A DNA stretch of 64,000 bases from an uncultured Alphaproteobacteria bacterium. GTDB taxonomy: Bacteria; Pseudomonadota; Alphaproteobacteria; CAAHEQ01; UBA3637. The stretch is from positions 78,924 through 142,923 of the forward strand of contig CALXUR010000001.1 in NCBI GenBank assembly GCA_944391735.1, written 5' to 3'. This document shows, one piece after another, positions 7,940 to 17,017 of this stretch. Position 1 is the first letter of the stretch. The number at the start of each line of letters is the position of its first letter. The notes below the pieces were generated by a model. That model was not told the origin of the DNA, did no database searches, and saw only the letters and a program-made list of their open reading frames with translations. A program made the position numbers and the translations under genes.

Positions 7940-9157
7940 ATGATACAGCGGATAAAACAGATCTGGACAACCCCTGCAGTGCGATCGATGTTAATCATCT
8001 GCGCTGTCGGTCTGTTGTTATCCGCCTGCGGCGGTGAACCGGTGACGTTCAATAAAGATGAGTGGACAACCGATTTTAACAATTGCTTCCCATGCATTGT
8101 ATATGAAGCGACTTTTGCGGCATTGGAGAAAATGTTGGGTTCTTTAATTCGCGTCAGTTGCCAAATGGGTATGACGGTTTTAGGACTCGGACTGTTGTTC
8201 TGGCTTGCCTTTAAGGCAGTATCATTATTTTCTTTGAAAGAACCGAATATCCGAGAGTTCGTTCATCAAATCGCGGTTACCTTATTCAAGGCGATCATCA
8301 TCGCCGCTCTCATCTATGATCCGGATCGATACTTACACTTTATCGGATATTACATCATCCAACCGATTTTTATGTTTTTCTCCGAACTATCCCGAAACAT
8401 TCTGCTCAGCAATAGCACTGTGGCGCAAAATCTGATCACACCGCAGGATATCACGGGAGTTTCATTAAACCAGGATATGACCAATTTGTTCGGTGATGCG
8501 ACAGGTCGTTTGCTGGACATCATCTACCGGATATTCGTTGCCTTATACATGGGCGTCGGCTTAGGATTGACTATATTACAGCAAACAGGATTCATATCCC
8601 TTGTCTTCGGCCTGTTAATTTTGATTATATTCTTTATTTTACTCTTGACATTCCCGATTACATTTATAGACGCTTTTGTGCAAATAGCGGCCATTCTGGT
8701 TCTGTCTCCTTTTGTCTTTATTTCCTGGATATTTCCGGCGACAAAAGGAATTATCGGGAAAGTATGGAATATCTTGTTTGGTGCCATGTTCAATATTATG
8801 TTCGGTTGCATCTATATTGCTCTGATGACATATGTCATTCTTGTTTTTGCCGAGCGCACCTATCCCGGCATTCTGGGAAGCGCCCGGCAAACATTGGATC
8901 CCATGTTAGAGATCGGAATCAAAACAGGATCAACAGACTTTTTAGGCTTTTTCATTTTAATTTTTTCAATGGCGATGTTATCAGGCGTTATTCCCCAATT
9001 GGCACAAAACTTCACCGGTGCGAGTATCCAAGCGGGAAGTCTTACCAAACCCATTATGAAAAGCCTGAATTTAACCTATAATGCCGGAAAAACAGCGGTG
9101 ACACGGCTCGGCTATTCAGCGGGAAAAGCCATTATGGATAAAATCTTACCAAGATAG
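7940..9157 (+). CDS. VirB6/TrbL-type type IV secretion membrane protein, paralogue 2, lipoprotein-like
   Basis: The shortest of the three paralogues (405 residues). The N-terminus has a lipoprotein signal (VGLLLSACGG, lipobox Cys at about residue 30). It is followed by the same Cys motif, NCFPC at residues 48-52, and a membrane domain aligned with its neighbours: LGLLFWLAFKAVSLF, then FVFISWIFPATKGIIGKVW, the counterpart of FPATVQYTKKAW in paralogue 1. It lacks the long hydrophilic tail of the other two and ends shortly after the last membrane segment. AAGGAG lies before the start and 25 bases separate it from the first gene. A VirB6 with a lipoprotein signal recalls TrbL/VirB6 systems with a periplasmic N-terminal domain. 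Confidence 0.75.
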   Translation: MIQRIKQIWTTPAVRSMLIICAVGLLLSACGGEPVTFNKDEWTTDFNNCFPCIVYEATFAALEKMLGSLIRVSCQMGMTVLGLGLLFWLAFKAVSLFSLKEPNIREFVHQIAVTLFKAIIIAALIYDPDRYLHFIGYYIIQPIFMFFSELSRNILLSNSTVAQNLITPQDITGVSLNQDMTNLFGDATGRLLDIIYRIFVALYMGVGLGLTILQQTGFISLVFGLLILIIFFILLLTFPITFIDAFVQIAAILVLSPFVFISWIFPATKGIIGKVWNILFGAMFNIMFGCIYIALMTYVILVFAERTYPGILGSARQTLDPMLEIGIKTGSTDFLGFFILIFSMAMLSGVIPQLAQNFTGASIQAGSLTKPIMKSLNLTYNAGKTAVTRLGYSAGKAIMDKILPR

Positions 9158-9175
9158 AGGAGGCGAGGTGGCGAC

Positions 9176-11563
9176 ATGATTTTAAAAACACACTTCATTC
9201 GAACATTCGCCTTAATCGCGGCAGTTGTTTTAATCGCCTGCCTGCCACAAGACGATTGGTCATCCGCTACCGTATCAGTCAGTCTGGGGCTGAGTGCCGT
9301 ATTATTGCTTTTTATCGGCGGATACCTGATTTACGGAAAAAAGAAAGGGCTGTTCTGTCTGATAGTAGCGTTATGTTTTTTGAGCGGAACGGCCGCAAAC
9401 GCCGGATGGTTCTTTTCCGAAACGGAAACGAAAGAAATCGCAGAACAATATAAAGCCCGAATTGAAATCCTGGGACCATCTATCTGTGACGCCGAAGATA
9501 CTTTTGACGAAGATGATTTGGAAACACCACCCAACCCCGAAACGGTAGAAAATGCCTATGAATTATTAGACAGATATAATAAATTAGGTATAAGGGACAC
9601 AGGGGTAGTCTCCACCACAATTGATACCACCTTCTCTGTTTTAACCTTTGGTTTAACAAAGGGTCTGTTGAACAGATACCGGCAATACGCCGATTGTGCG
9701 GAAGATTATATGGACAACGTCGCATCATGGACAAAACAAAAGATCGAATCCCAGATGACAACCGTTCCAAACATTCTGGCATTAGAGGCGGGCAAGTGTT
9801 GGCCCTGCGGCGTTGCCAGCCTGATGTTGGAGGCTGTTGAAGGAATCGCGTTCAATCTGGAAGATTACTTAAAAAGTATCGCTTTATTGGTTTTAGGATT
9901 ATTGACATTATTCTGGATTGCCTTACGAACACTGAACTTTTTAGGAAAACTGGGCACGGCCAGCAACGCCGAATATTTTACGGATATTTTAACCCGCTTG
10001 ATTTTGGTAGCCGTTGCCGCGGCTTTCCTGCATGCGCCCTTGACGTCGTTTTACAGGCTTACCCTATCACCTCTGATTGATATCGGATTTCAAATCACGG
10101 ATGTCATTCAATCCGTCAACAGCGGATCCATGGGAACACTGAACGATCGGCTGGACGACGGCAGCCTCCTCAGTTGCACCTGTTGTTCAGACAACGAAAG
10201 CAACTGTAACGATGCGGCGGAAACGGTCGGAACGACAAAACGTCCGGATGTTGTCTTATTGGATAAAGATACGCGCGCCAATCTGATGTGTATGACTTGC
10301 ATGGTTTACAAACAAACGGCCCCCATGATCGCATCGGGACAGGGGATGTTGGTGTATTCCTTAAAAAACAAATCACCGTTGTCAAGGCTTGCCTCTTGGG
10401 TAACGGGGGGAAAGGTGGATTCTCTGCCCAAACCATTCGGCATGTATGTTTTCGGACTACTGTTGATTATTACGTTCAGTGTGCTTGCGTTTTTGGTCGC
10501 GTTCAGATTAATGGACATTTTCCTCCAGCTGGGTTTTGTCATTATCCTAACGCCGTTCTTGATTGCCACTTTCCCATTCCCGGTGACCCGTCAATACACG
10601 AAAAAAGGGTGGGAGTTCCTGGTTCATTCCATTCTCAGCATTATCGGACTCAGCCTTGGTGTTTCACTGTTGATGATAATTATCATGGGTGTCATGCCCG
10701 AATACACACAAAACTTCTTAGCCGACGCCATTAACAAAGAAATGAGCAGCGATTACTTCCCCGAACTGTATGATGTCTTTACCGGGGGACCAAACGGCGG
10801 CGCGTTTTTTATTGCCGTTCTGCTCTTATTATCCATGTTACTAGGGTTCTATGTCATCAAAGCCGGTAATGTTGTTGTAGACACATTAAGCGGTATGTCA
10901 TCGGGTCTACCCGGTCTGGTCGGCAATGTTGTCAAGGGTATGCTCAGCACCGGAGTCAACGCCGGGATAACAAGCCTCAAATTAGCAAAAGAAGGATACT
11001 CCGGTATCAAAGATCGAATCAAAAACAGAGAAAGCAAGGGGGCCAGTAAGCAGAGCCGGTTTGAAGATAAAACAGCGGAGGCGACGAAAAAAGGCGGTGA
11101 CGCCGCGGCCAAAGCAATCGATAAATCCGGACAAGTCGTCGGGGAGGCTGTCGATAAAGGTGGTTCTGCCGCTGGAAAAGGCCTTATGAAGGCGGGTGGT
11201 GCTTTAAGTGCAACAGGAATAGGAGCCATTGTCGGCGTGCCGCTAATAATTGCGGGGGCGGCCGTCACGGGTGCTTCAAAGGCGGCCGGCATGGCCATCA
11301 AAGCTTCGGCTAAGGTTGCGGCTGTTGCGGTAAAAGCAGGTGCCCGAGCGGCGGCAATTGCCCAAAAAGCGGCCGGAAAAGTGCGGCGAGCCAGTACCCG
11401 AATCATTAAGAATCGGATGAAGCAGGAGCCCGCGGAAACATCATCCCAACAAATGGATCCGAATAAAATAGGAACCCGTGACAGTGCTTCGGAAACATTA
11501 AAACAGATGAAACGAAACAAGCAACAGCAATCACAGAAAAAATACGGTCGAAACAAGAAATAG
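9176..11563 (+). CDS. VirB6/TrbL-type type IV secretion membrane protein, paralogue 3, extended
   Basis: The largest paralogue (795 residues). Two N-terminal hydrophobic segments precede a periplasmic-looking stretch of about 140 residues. Then comes the shared motif KCWPC (Cys 208 and 211) and the membrane domain (LVLGLLTLFWIALRTLNFLG, and FPFPVTRQYTKKGWEF matching the other paralogues). A loop between membrane segments carries two further Cys clusters (CTCCSDNESNC, and CMTCM). From about residue 570 the tail is a long Ala/Lys/Gly-rich helical region with AATKK/AIDKSGQ-like repeats, probably cytoplasmic or secreted with the machine. GAGGAGG precedes the start. It ends the three-gene run and is followed by a terminator. 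Confidence 0.75.
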   Translation: MILKTHFIRTFALIAAVVLIACLPQDDWSSATVSVSLGLSAVLLLFIGGYLIYGKKKGLFCLIVALCFLSGTAANAGWFFSETETKEIAEQYKARIEILGPSICDAEDTFDEDDLETPPNPETVENAYELLDRYNKLGIRDTGVVSTTIDTTFSVLTFGLTKGLLNRYRQYADCAEDYMDNVASWTKQKIESQMTTVPNILALEAGKCWPCGVASLMLEAVEGIAFNLEDYLKSIALLVLGLLTLFWIALRTLNFLGKLGTASNAEYFTDILTRLILVAVAAAFLHAPLTSFYRLTLSPLIDIGFQITDVIQSVNSGSMGTLNDRLDDGSLLSCTCCSDNESNCNDAAETVGTTKRPDVVLLDKDTRANLMCMTCMVYKQTAPMIASGQGMLVYSLKNKSPLSRLASWVTGGKVDSLPKPFGMYVFGLLLIITFSVLAFLVAFRLMDIFLQLGFVIILTPFLIATFPFPVTRQYTKKGWEFLVHSILSIIGLSLGVSLLMIIIMGVMPEYTQNFLADAINKEMSSDYFPELYDVFTGGPNGGAFFIAVLLLLSMLLGFYVIKAGNVVVDTLSGMSSGLPGLVGNVVKGMLSTGVNAGITSLKLAKEGYSGIKDRIKNRESKGASKQSRFEDKTAEATKKGGDAAAKAIDKSGQVVGEAVDKGGSAAGKGLMKAGGALSATGIGAIVGVPLIIAGAAVTGASKAAGMAIKASAKVAAVAVKAGARAAAIAQKAAGKVRRASTRIIKNRMKQEPAETSSQQMDPNKIGTRDSASETLKQMKRNKQQQSQKKYGRNKK

Positions 11564-11579
11564 GGGTCATGATTTTCGT

Positions 11580-11610
11580 CTAAAAGAGTTTTTTTGACTC
11601 TTTTTAGAAA
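11580..11610 (+). terminator. Intrinsic terminator after the VirB6 trio
   Basis: CTAAAAGAGT / ACTCTTTTTAG (one bulged T) lies 17 bases after the third paralogue. The tract after it is A-rich and then T-rich, so efficiency is uncertain. Confidence 0.55.
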
Positions 11611-11692
11611 AAAAATTGCTTTTTTTTCGTTTTGTCTATTTCCCTAAAAAAATTTTTAGTGTATAGTAAAAAGAAAACCAGAGGAGAAAACA

Positions 11693-12682
11693 ATGGAAGA
11701 AATCATATTTCCGAATCAAATCAGGATGTTCAGACGGGTTCGCGGTATTTCAATGAAAAAATTGGCCGATTATTTAAATTTAAGTTTATCGGCTGTCAGC
11801 AAAATTGAACGGGGATACCGTCGGATTGATGAAAATCAATTAAAACGGTTAACCACTTTATTGGATTGCCCTCCTGAATCTATCTTTGTTACAGAATCAT
11901 CATCTCAGCCAGAGGTTATCAAGGCTTGGAAAACAGAACAGGAACGCCGTAGTAAGATTAACTCCGGAAGCGGGTTAAAAACATTAGGTGCGGGATTACG
12001 TTATCTGCGCGGACAAAAAAAATTAACCTTATTAAAAGTTGCCAAAGGAGCGGGATTAACCCTGTCGGTTTATCATCGTATTGAAATGGGGCAGCGGGAG
12101 GTTGAAGAACTTGTTCTGGAGCGAATCGCCCATGCTTTGGGATATTCCGGATCTGATCTGCAATTAAAAATATATGAGTTGGATATGTCGGGCGCATTGG
12201 ATGAATTAAAAAACAATGACACCAAATCCGGTATTGAAACGTGTAAAGGGGGATACAACGATTTACCCGTCAGTCGTTTTATGATGAAAAACGCCAACTC
12301 TCAAGAGATAAATGTCCCCATTTTTGGCATGCCGGCAGAAGACGGATCTTTAGTGATTGACAAAGAACATTCAAACGGATCCATTTTATGCCCGTCAACC
12401 CTGTCAAAGGAGGAAGGATTATACGCCATCCGCCTTATGACAAAATCTTTGGGTGATTATATTCCGCAACGTTCCGTTTTAGTGGTTTCCCCCAACGCAA
12501 AAGTTCAAGACGGAGATATTGTCGTTCTGCCGATTGAGGAAAACCGTGTCAGATTGGTTTCAATTCTGGCAGATAAAAACGGTGGTTGGCTGTATAAAAC
12601 AGCCGATTCGGAAATGGAGAACCCCGTACCGACAGAGGTTCAAAAAAAGCTTCATCGCGTTATTTTTATCGCGATTCCCTGA
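11693..12682 (+). CDS. Transcriptional regulator with two XRE helix-turn-helix domains and an S24/LexA-like C-terminus
   Basis: Two HTH_XRE domains are visible: residues about 8-62 (MKKLADYLNLSLSAVSKIERG) and 100-155 (LLKVAKGAGLTLSVYHRIEMG). The C-terminal 110 residues resemble the LexA/CI S24 fold (VPIFGMPAEDGS, TKSLGDYIPQRSVLVVSP, VQDGDIVVLPI). The serine expected for self-cleavage is present in KSLGDYI, but the usual catalytic Lys position reads VRLVSI, so autoproteolysis may be lost and the domain may only dimerise or sense. It lies between the VirB6 trio and the secretin-like genes, after a terminator and with GAGGAG before its start. It may control the surrounding cluster. Two HTH domains in one chain is unusual. 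Confidence 0.8.
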   Translation: MEEIIFPNQIRMFRRVRGISMKKLADYLNLSLSAVSKIERGYRRIDENQLKRLTTLLDCPPESIFVTESSSQPEVIKAWKTEQERRSKINSGSGLKTLGAGLRYLRGQKKLTLLKVAKGAGLTLSVYHRIEMGQREVEELVLERIAHALGYSGSDLQLKIYELDMSGALDELKNNDTKSGIETCKGGYNDLPVSRFMMKNANSQEINVPIFGMPAEDGSLVIDKEHSNGSILCPSTLSKEEGLYAIRLMTKSLGDYIPQRSVLVVSPNAKVQDGDIVVLPIEENRVRLVSILADKNGGWLYKTADSEMENPVPTEVQKKLHRVIFIAIP

Positions 12683-12695
12683 TCAAGGACATTGT

Positions 12696-13532
12696 ATGAC
12701 CGATACAGAAAACAAAACAGCCCAAACCTCTCTTTTCTCCTCATTTGCCAAACAGCAAAACAATCGGGGTAATGATGTGTCCGAACAGGCACAGCGCCTT
12801 GTGAACCTGTATCGGCACGCGAATTTATTCGGGGACAATTTTCCCGAAACATTTGATAAAATGCTCCTGAGTGCTTCGCCTGAGGTGTTAACGGCCTTGA
12901 ACGATATTATCGGCGGTCCGACGGTCAGACGTTATTACGACTATCTGAACGGGAAGAATACCGTTCAGAGAACCGCTTCAGAGGGGGATAAGACTGCCGA
13001 AACAAATGAAAAAGAAAGCGGAGCGGGATACCTACCGACACCGGATGAGGATCTTCCTTCCACAATCGGCAATATAAACTTACCGACAGGCCAAATAGGC
13101 GGAGAAACGAAGGGTTCCCTGGAAACATTTTTCAAACATCTGATAGACGTGCATCACGACGAAATCAAAAAACAAAACACTTTTTTACAACAGGCTTTGG
13201 AGCACCTACAAACAGGATTGCAACATCAGGTCGAGGAACAAAAAAAGGACTCGATCCCGGTAAAAGAGGCTTTGGCAGAACAACAGCGAAAGCAAATCAT
13301 CCTGTTAAACAGAACACTTGAAAAATTAATTCGCTCCCAAACGGAAATTTTGGTTCAAACACTTCAAAAATTTAACCAAAATGCACAAGACGCTACGGCA
13401 AAACAAACAAATCGGATTTTAGAGGCTATCCAAAAAGAAAACAAAGCAGCTCATCATTATTCCGATATTATTGAAGAGGGTGCTACAGTTTCAGAAACAA
13501 AGGAAAAAACAAACAACACAAACAAGGAATAG
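12696..13532 (+). CDS. Coiled-coil protein of unknown function in the VirB6 cluster, 278 aa
   Basis: I do not recognise this protein. The start at 12696 (MTDTENKTAQTSLFSSF) is chosen for AAGGA just upstream; a longer reading frame would overlap the regulator gene. It has no signal peptide or membrane segment. Residues 25-80 form a compact, partly hydrophobic domain (LVNLYRHANLFGDNFPETFDKM), followed by a low-complexity linker and a long C-terminal coiled coil from about 145 to 265. It starts 13 bases after the regulator stop and is followed 6 bases later by the next gene, so it is in an operon with both. A cytoplasmic or scaffolding role is plausible but unproved. Confidence 0.6.
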   Translation: MTDTENKTAQTSLFSSFAKQQNNRGNDVSEQAQRLVNLYRHANLFGDNFPETFDKMLLSASPEVLTALNDIIGGPTVRRYYDYLNGKNTVQRTASEGDKTAETNEKESGAGYLPTPDEDLPSTIGNINLPTGQIGGETKGSLETFFKHLIDVHHDEIKKQNTFLQQALEHLQTGLQHQVEEQKKDSIPVKEALAEQQRKQIILLNRTLEKLIRSQTEILVQTLQKFNQNAQDATAKQTNRILEAIQKENKAAHHYSDIIEEGATVSETKEKTNNTNKE

Positions 13533-13538
13533 GCTCAT

Positions 13539-14747
13539 ATGGCAGACATGGAAAAACTAAAGCAGGTGTTACAAGAGTATACGGGAGATATGGACTCACT
13601 GAACCGATTCACGGAAACAGCCGTTGCGGAATTAGGGACGGATTGGGCGCAACACATATATAACGATTTGAACGATTTATCCCCCGATGAGCAAAGCAAA
13701 TTAGATCATGCTTTTCAATATTATGCTGCTTTAACCGCTTGGGAGGAAATTCAAGGATATTTAACACAGTCGGATCCTTTGGACATAACCGTTATCCAAG
13801 ACCGCATTCCCGTTTTGTCTCATTGGTTGGCGTTCTTTGGCGAACCGGGAGAGACCGCCGTTAACCAACTCAGAGAAAAAATCGGGGTGAATACGAACAC
13901 GGTGCCCCCCCCTGCCCTCGGAACGGAAGAGATTGCAACCGAAGCCGTGCTTGAAAACAGAGAGATTGAGCCGACTACTCCAACCGATGCAGACAGTTCA
14001 GAACCGATTAACATCCCTCTTGCAACATCAAATGAGGGGATACCGACCGAACCGGCATCTATTCCGGCGCAGAATGAGGCTGCGCCGATACAGGAAGAAA
14101 AAAGACCCGAACCGATTTGGGCCGTTGAAAAGGTATTCAAACAGATAGCCATGACGCAATCTGTTCAGGCATGGATTGCGGCGCGCTGTATCGAATTGGG
14201 AAACATTGAGGTTTTTGCTTATCCGCATTACGGTTTTTTAGTGGATCTGATGCAACAAACATTGAACGACATCAAGAGCCTGCTTACCTCACAGGAATTA
14301 CTTGTGTCAATAGACGCTTCCTATCCGAACGGCATACGGCAATTGCAAAACATGCAAATATCATTGGAAAAAGACCTTCAAATTGCCTATCAAAACACTG
14401 ATTCGGAAGAAACACCGTTAACAAAAGAGACATTAAACGATTCGGATATCCGGCGTGTTCTGGGGCGATTGGACACATCAAACCAACCGGAATATCTGGG
14501 ACCGGCACCGGATGGTTTTGAAGCCGTGATGGATCCTTATGAAGAATTTGACGAGCAACCGATTAAAGAAGGTTACAGTCAAATAGAAAATGTTGTTTTA
14601 TCGGAAGAAATGAAACCGGCGGCAGTCGATATGATTAAAAACAATACGGAGCAGGAAAAAAGCACTTCACAAACGACGCAAAATAGTGTAAAAAGAAATC
14701 TGTCGTTTTCACTGGGAAACAAATTAAATAAACCGTCCGGAAATTAG
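13539..14747 (+). CDS. Acidic protein of unknown function in the VirB6 cluster, 402 aa
   Basis: I do not recognise this family. The N-terminal 100 residues are helical and soluble (YNDLNDLSPDEQSKLDHAFQ), the middle (about 110-185) is a Pro/Glu/Thr-rich linker, and a second folded domain spans about 190-300 (VFKQIAMTQSVQAWIAARCI). The C-terminus is charged and disordered. There is no signal peptide or membrane segment. It is 6 bases after the coiled-coil gene and 16 bases before the secretin-like gene, so it is certainly part of this operon. The two share an overall plan (folded domain plus disordered linker), which may indicate partners. Confidence 0.6.
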   Translation: MADMEKLKQVLQEYTGDMDSLNRFTETAVAELGTDWAQHIYNDLNDLSPDEQSKLDHAFQYYAALTAWEEIQGYLTQSDPLDITVIQDRIPVLSHWLAFFGEPGETAVNQLREKIGVNTNTVPPPALGTEEIATEAVLENREIEPTTPTDADSSEPINIPLATSNEGIPTEPASIPAQNEAAPIQEEKRPEPIWAVEKVFKQIAMTQSVQAWIAARCIELGNIEVFAYPHYGFLVDLMQQTLNDIKSLLTSQELLVSIDASYPNGIRQLQNMQISLEKDLQIAYQNTDSEETPLTKETLNDSDIRRVLGRLDTSNQPEYLGPAPDGFEAVMDPYEEFDEQPIKEGYSQIENVVLSEEMKPAAVDMIKNNTEQEKSTSQTTQNSVKRNLSFSLGNKLNKPSGN

Positions 14748-14763
14748 GTCAAGGAGAAATGAT

Positions 14764-15948
14764 ATGAAGCGTATGTTATTTTTGGGTGTTTTTGCGGTAA
14801 TTTTGATGGTTCAGACATCGGCACACGCCATTGCGCCCGTTGTTGATTTTCAAGGAAATCAACGCTTAAACACAACATCATCCGCAAAATTGCTGAATAT
14901 CGAAACACCTTTCCGGTGCTCGGTTAAAACATTCGGGGATCAAGAGATTACAACAACAATTGCCTTAAAAGACAAAGATTTTCAAATGACTTTTTTTGAT
15001 GCCATGGACGCGTTGCCCCGGTACGAAGTCAACGGCTTTTCTTTTGATAGAAAACCGGTGGATGAAGCGTTGCAAGATCTTGTCAACGAGGCTGATATTA
15101 CCGTTTATACAGAAGACGGTGCCTATCCGGATTTAAATGCCGAAGGCGTTTACGGCGAATTGTCGGATGTTGTCGCGGAATTATCACGCGCGGGCGGTGT
15201 GTTTTATCGATATGACGCCGATCGAAAAGAATTATATCTATCCCGCAAGGGTCGTTTTGAATTGCATTTGCCGGAGAACCGGATGGTTATGTTGGCCATG
15301 CTGGACGCCCTTAGAGGTGCCGGCATTACCAACGTGACACCCGATTGGAAAAACAGCACATTGATGTTAACGGTAACACAAGATGAAAAAGAAACCGTTC
15401 AATCGTTAATCGACTACATCATCAAAGACACATATTTGTTGTTAGCCGACACACAGGTTTTTCATCTGACGCCGAAAACAATGAACGCAAATTGGCAGTC
15501 AACGCTTAACCTGTTCGGAAAAGGGAAAGTTTATACGGCATCCAACGGCTTGATGGGAAAAATTCTGACAATGGGACATCACCAAAAATCGGAAAACTTT
15601 TTATCGGCACTTGGGGAATCGTTCAATGTGACACCGATCAGCCAAGGTGTTGCCATTGTTCCCAACGGATGGAAAATGCGCTTTGATGTCGGACAATGCG
15701 CAGCTGTTTCAGACATCAGTTCATTATCCGTTCTATTAAGCACGCGTATAAAATCTCCGGATCAAGTTGAAACAAACGTAACATTGGACACGCGATCGGG
15801 AGAAGTATCCACCTTTGAAACGGTCAGTGCCATTGACAATGAGCTTGTTATTTTAGGCATACCGACATTGAACCGATTGGATCACCCGAACAATGAATTA
15901 TTGGTAACATTAAAATTAAGACTGATACGACTGATAAAGGATAAATAA
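14764..15948 (+). CDS. Secretin-like envelope protein
   Basis: Secretins form outer-membrane rings for pili and secretion machines. A clear signal peptide (to about residue 22, VQTSAHA) leads into a region resembling secretin N-domains: an STN-like unit (FDRKPVDEALQDLVNEADIT, followed by DADRKELYLSRKGRFEL) and a second N-domain-like unit (RGAGITNVTPDWKNSTLMLT). The last 90 residues resemble the secretin homology region, with a closing hairpin ending in NELLVTLKLRLIRL. It is shorter than typical secretins (394 residues), so the barrel may be reduced. AAGGAG precedes the start and it lies 16 bases after the previous gene. PilN/type IVb pilus secretins are the nearest known analogues; assignment is from pattern only. 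Confidence 0.55.
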   Translation: MKRMLFLGVFAVILMVQTSAHAIAPVVDFQGNQRLNTTSSAKLLNIETPFRCSVKTFGDQEITTTIALKDKDFQMTFFDAMDALPRYEVNGFSFDRKPVDEALQDLVNEADITVYTEDGAYPDLNAEGVYGELSDVVAELSRAGGVFYRYDADRKELYLSRKGRFELHLPENRMVMLAMLDALRGAGITNVTPDWKNSTLMLTVTQDEKETVQSLIDYIIKDTYLLLADTQVFHLTPKTMNANWQSTLNLFGKGKVYTASNGLMGKILTMGHHQKSENFLSALGESFNVTPISQGVAIVPNGWKMRFDVGQCAAVSDISSLSVLLSTRIKSPDQVETNVTLDTRSGEVSTFETVSAIDNELVILGIPTLNRLDHPNNELLVTLKLRLIRLIKDK

Positions 15949-15951
15949 GAA

Positions 15952-16497
15952 ATGACAGAACAAAATTTCCGGACTCCTCCCATTCCGCCACAAGCTCCCG
16001 GTATTCCACCAATAAAAACATCAAGCGGAACAACGACACAGGCTTCTCCTCAAGCAGTCGTAAATTCGGTAACACCGAATACGTCATTTGAGCGAAATTT
16101 TGCAACAGATTTGGGACTGCCCTCCAGCATATTGCAAACAAAAGTCATGAGCGGGATTTTCGGTGGTATTTTAATATTGGGGATGATTTTAGGCGGTATC
16201 TTTTTCGGGGGCTCCTCCTCGGCACCGGTTCAAAATAGCGGGTTACAGGGCATTATCAAAAACCCGGATATCACCACACGAATGCGGCGGTGTGGAACCA
16301 CGGATAATACGTCCGCCTGTATTTTATACATTGTTAACCACACGCGTTATGATCGTTTGGCGGAAAGTTTTTTTGACGATGCCGTTAAATTGACCGGTCG
16401 TCAAAAATATCTGATTTCAATTGAAAACCCGCAATATGCAAAAATGAAAATTCCTCCGGGATATTTCGTGGAAGTGAAAATTCCGGCGTTAAAATAA
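15952..16497 (+). CDS. Single-pass membrane protein with Pro-rich N-terminus, 181 aa
   Basis: I do not recognise this protein. The first 40 residues are rich in Pro, Thr and Ser (FRTPPIPPQAPGIPPIK) and probably cytoplasmic. One membrane segment spans about 66-86 (SGIFGGILILGMILGGIFFG). The outer domain of about 95 residues contains two cysteines (MRRCGTTDNTSACILY) that could form a disulfide. It starts 3 bases after the secretin-like gene and ends the cluster before a hairpin. The topology resembles inner-membrane linker proteins that join a secretin to the inner-membrane part of a machine, but I cannot name a family. Confidence 0.6.
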   Translation: MTEQNFRTPPIPPQAPGIPPIKTSSGTTTQASPQAVVNSVTPNTSFERNFATDLGLPSSILQTKVMSGIFGGILILGMILGGIFFGGSSSAPVQNSGLQGIIKNPDITTRMRRCGTTDNTSACILYIVNHTRYDRLAESFFDDAVKLTGRQKYLISIENPQYAKMKIPPGYFVEVKIPALK

Positions 16498-16501
16498 CAC
16501 T

Positions 16502-16526
16502 AAATGCTCCGCAAGCCGGAGCATTT
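16502..16526. terminator. Hairpin between convergent genes
   Basis: AAATGCTCCG / CGGAGCATTT forms a perfect 10-bp stem with a 5-nt loop just after the last gene of the cluster. There is little of a T run on either side, so it may only slow transcription or protect RNA ends. Confidence 0.5.
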
Positions 16527-16579
16527 GCATAATGCGAACATAGTAAAGAACACTCAATACCCGAAATCCCCCAAACAAA

Positions 16580-17017
16580 TCACGGATCGGAAGGGATATC
16601 TTTTGTCAGACATAAAGCGTCAACAGTCTTTCCGGACATCTGATAATACCCGCGCCGACAGCCGGTTTGCCTAAACCCGGCTTTTTGATACAATGACAGA
16701 GCCGGCGTATTGTTGACAGCCACCTCCAGAAAAATACGGTGAACATTTCGAGCGGCAGCATAAATAAATAATTGAGACAATAAACTTGAAGCTATCCCAC
16801 GATGACGGGCAAAAGGCAGAACGCCTATCGTTAAAATTTCCATTTCATCCAACACATGAGAACACACCAAGAAAGAAGTATCAGTTATCCAGCCGATTGT
16901 TGTCGGCAATCCCAACAACGATTGAAAATCCGAAACAGACCATGATCGTTCAAAACAAGCGGCATGCATAACCGCCAAAGGCTCGGCATAAGCCACCATA
17001 CCGTCAGACAGTAACAT
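16580..17017 (-). CDS. rimI: GNAT acetyltransferase, RimI-type
   Basis: RimI acetylates the N-terminal alanine of ribosomal protein bS18. The GNAT motif A region ILTIGVLPFARHRGIASSLL provides the acetyl-CoA pyrophosphate-binding (Q/R-x-x-G-x-G/A-like) loop, and FLEVAVNNTPALSLYQKAGF is the conserved RimI motif B (E-V-x-x-x-N-x-x-A-x-x-L-Y-x-x-x-G-F). Length (145) is normal. The start at 17017 overlaps the end of tsaB by 14 bases and has GGGAGG upstream, the usual tsaB-rimI coupling. An upstream extension within tsaB is rejected. Confidence 0.9.
   Translation of the reverse strand: MLLSDGMVAYAEPLAVMHAACFERSWSVSDFQSLLGLPTTIGWITDTSFLVCSHVLDEMEILTIGVLPFARHRGIASSLLSQLFIYAAARNVHRIFLEVAVNNTPALSLYQKAGFRQTGCRRGYYQMSGKTVDALCLTKDIPSDP

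Noticed and set aside
10849..11556. Long minus-strand reading frame (235 codons) opposite the third VirB6 paralogue
   Set aside because: It is a shadow of the Ala-rich coding sequence on the plus strand, with Ala/Pro/Ser-rich composition and no ribosome binding site.
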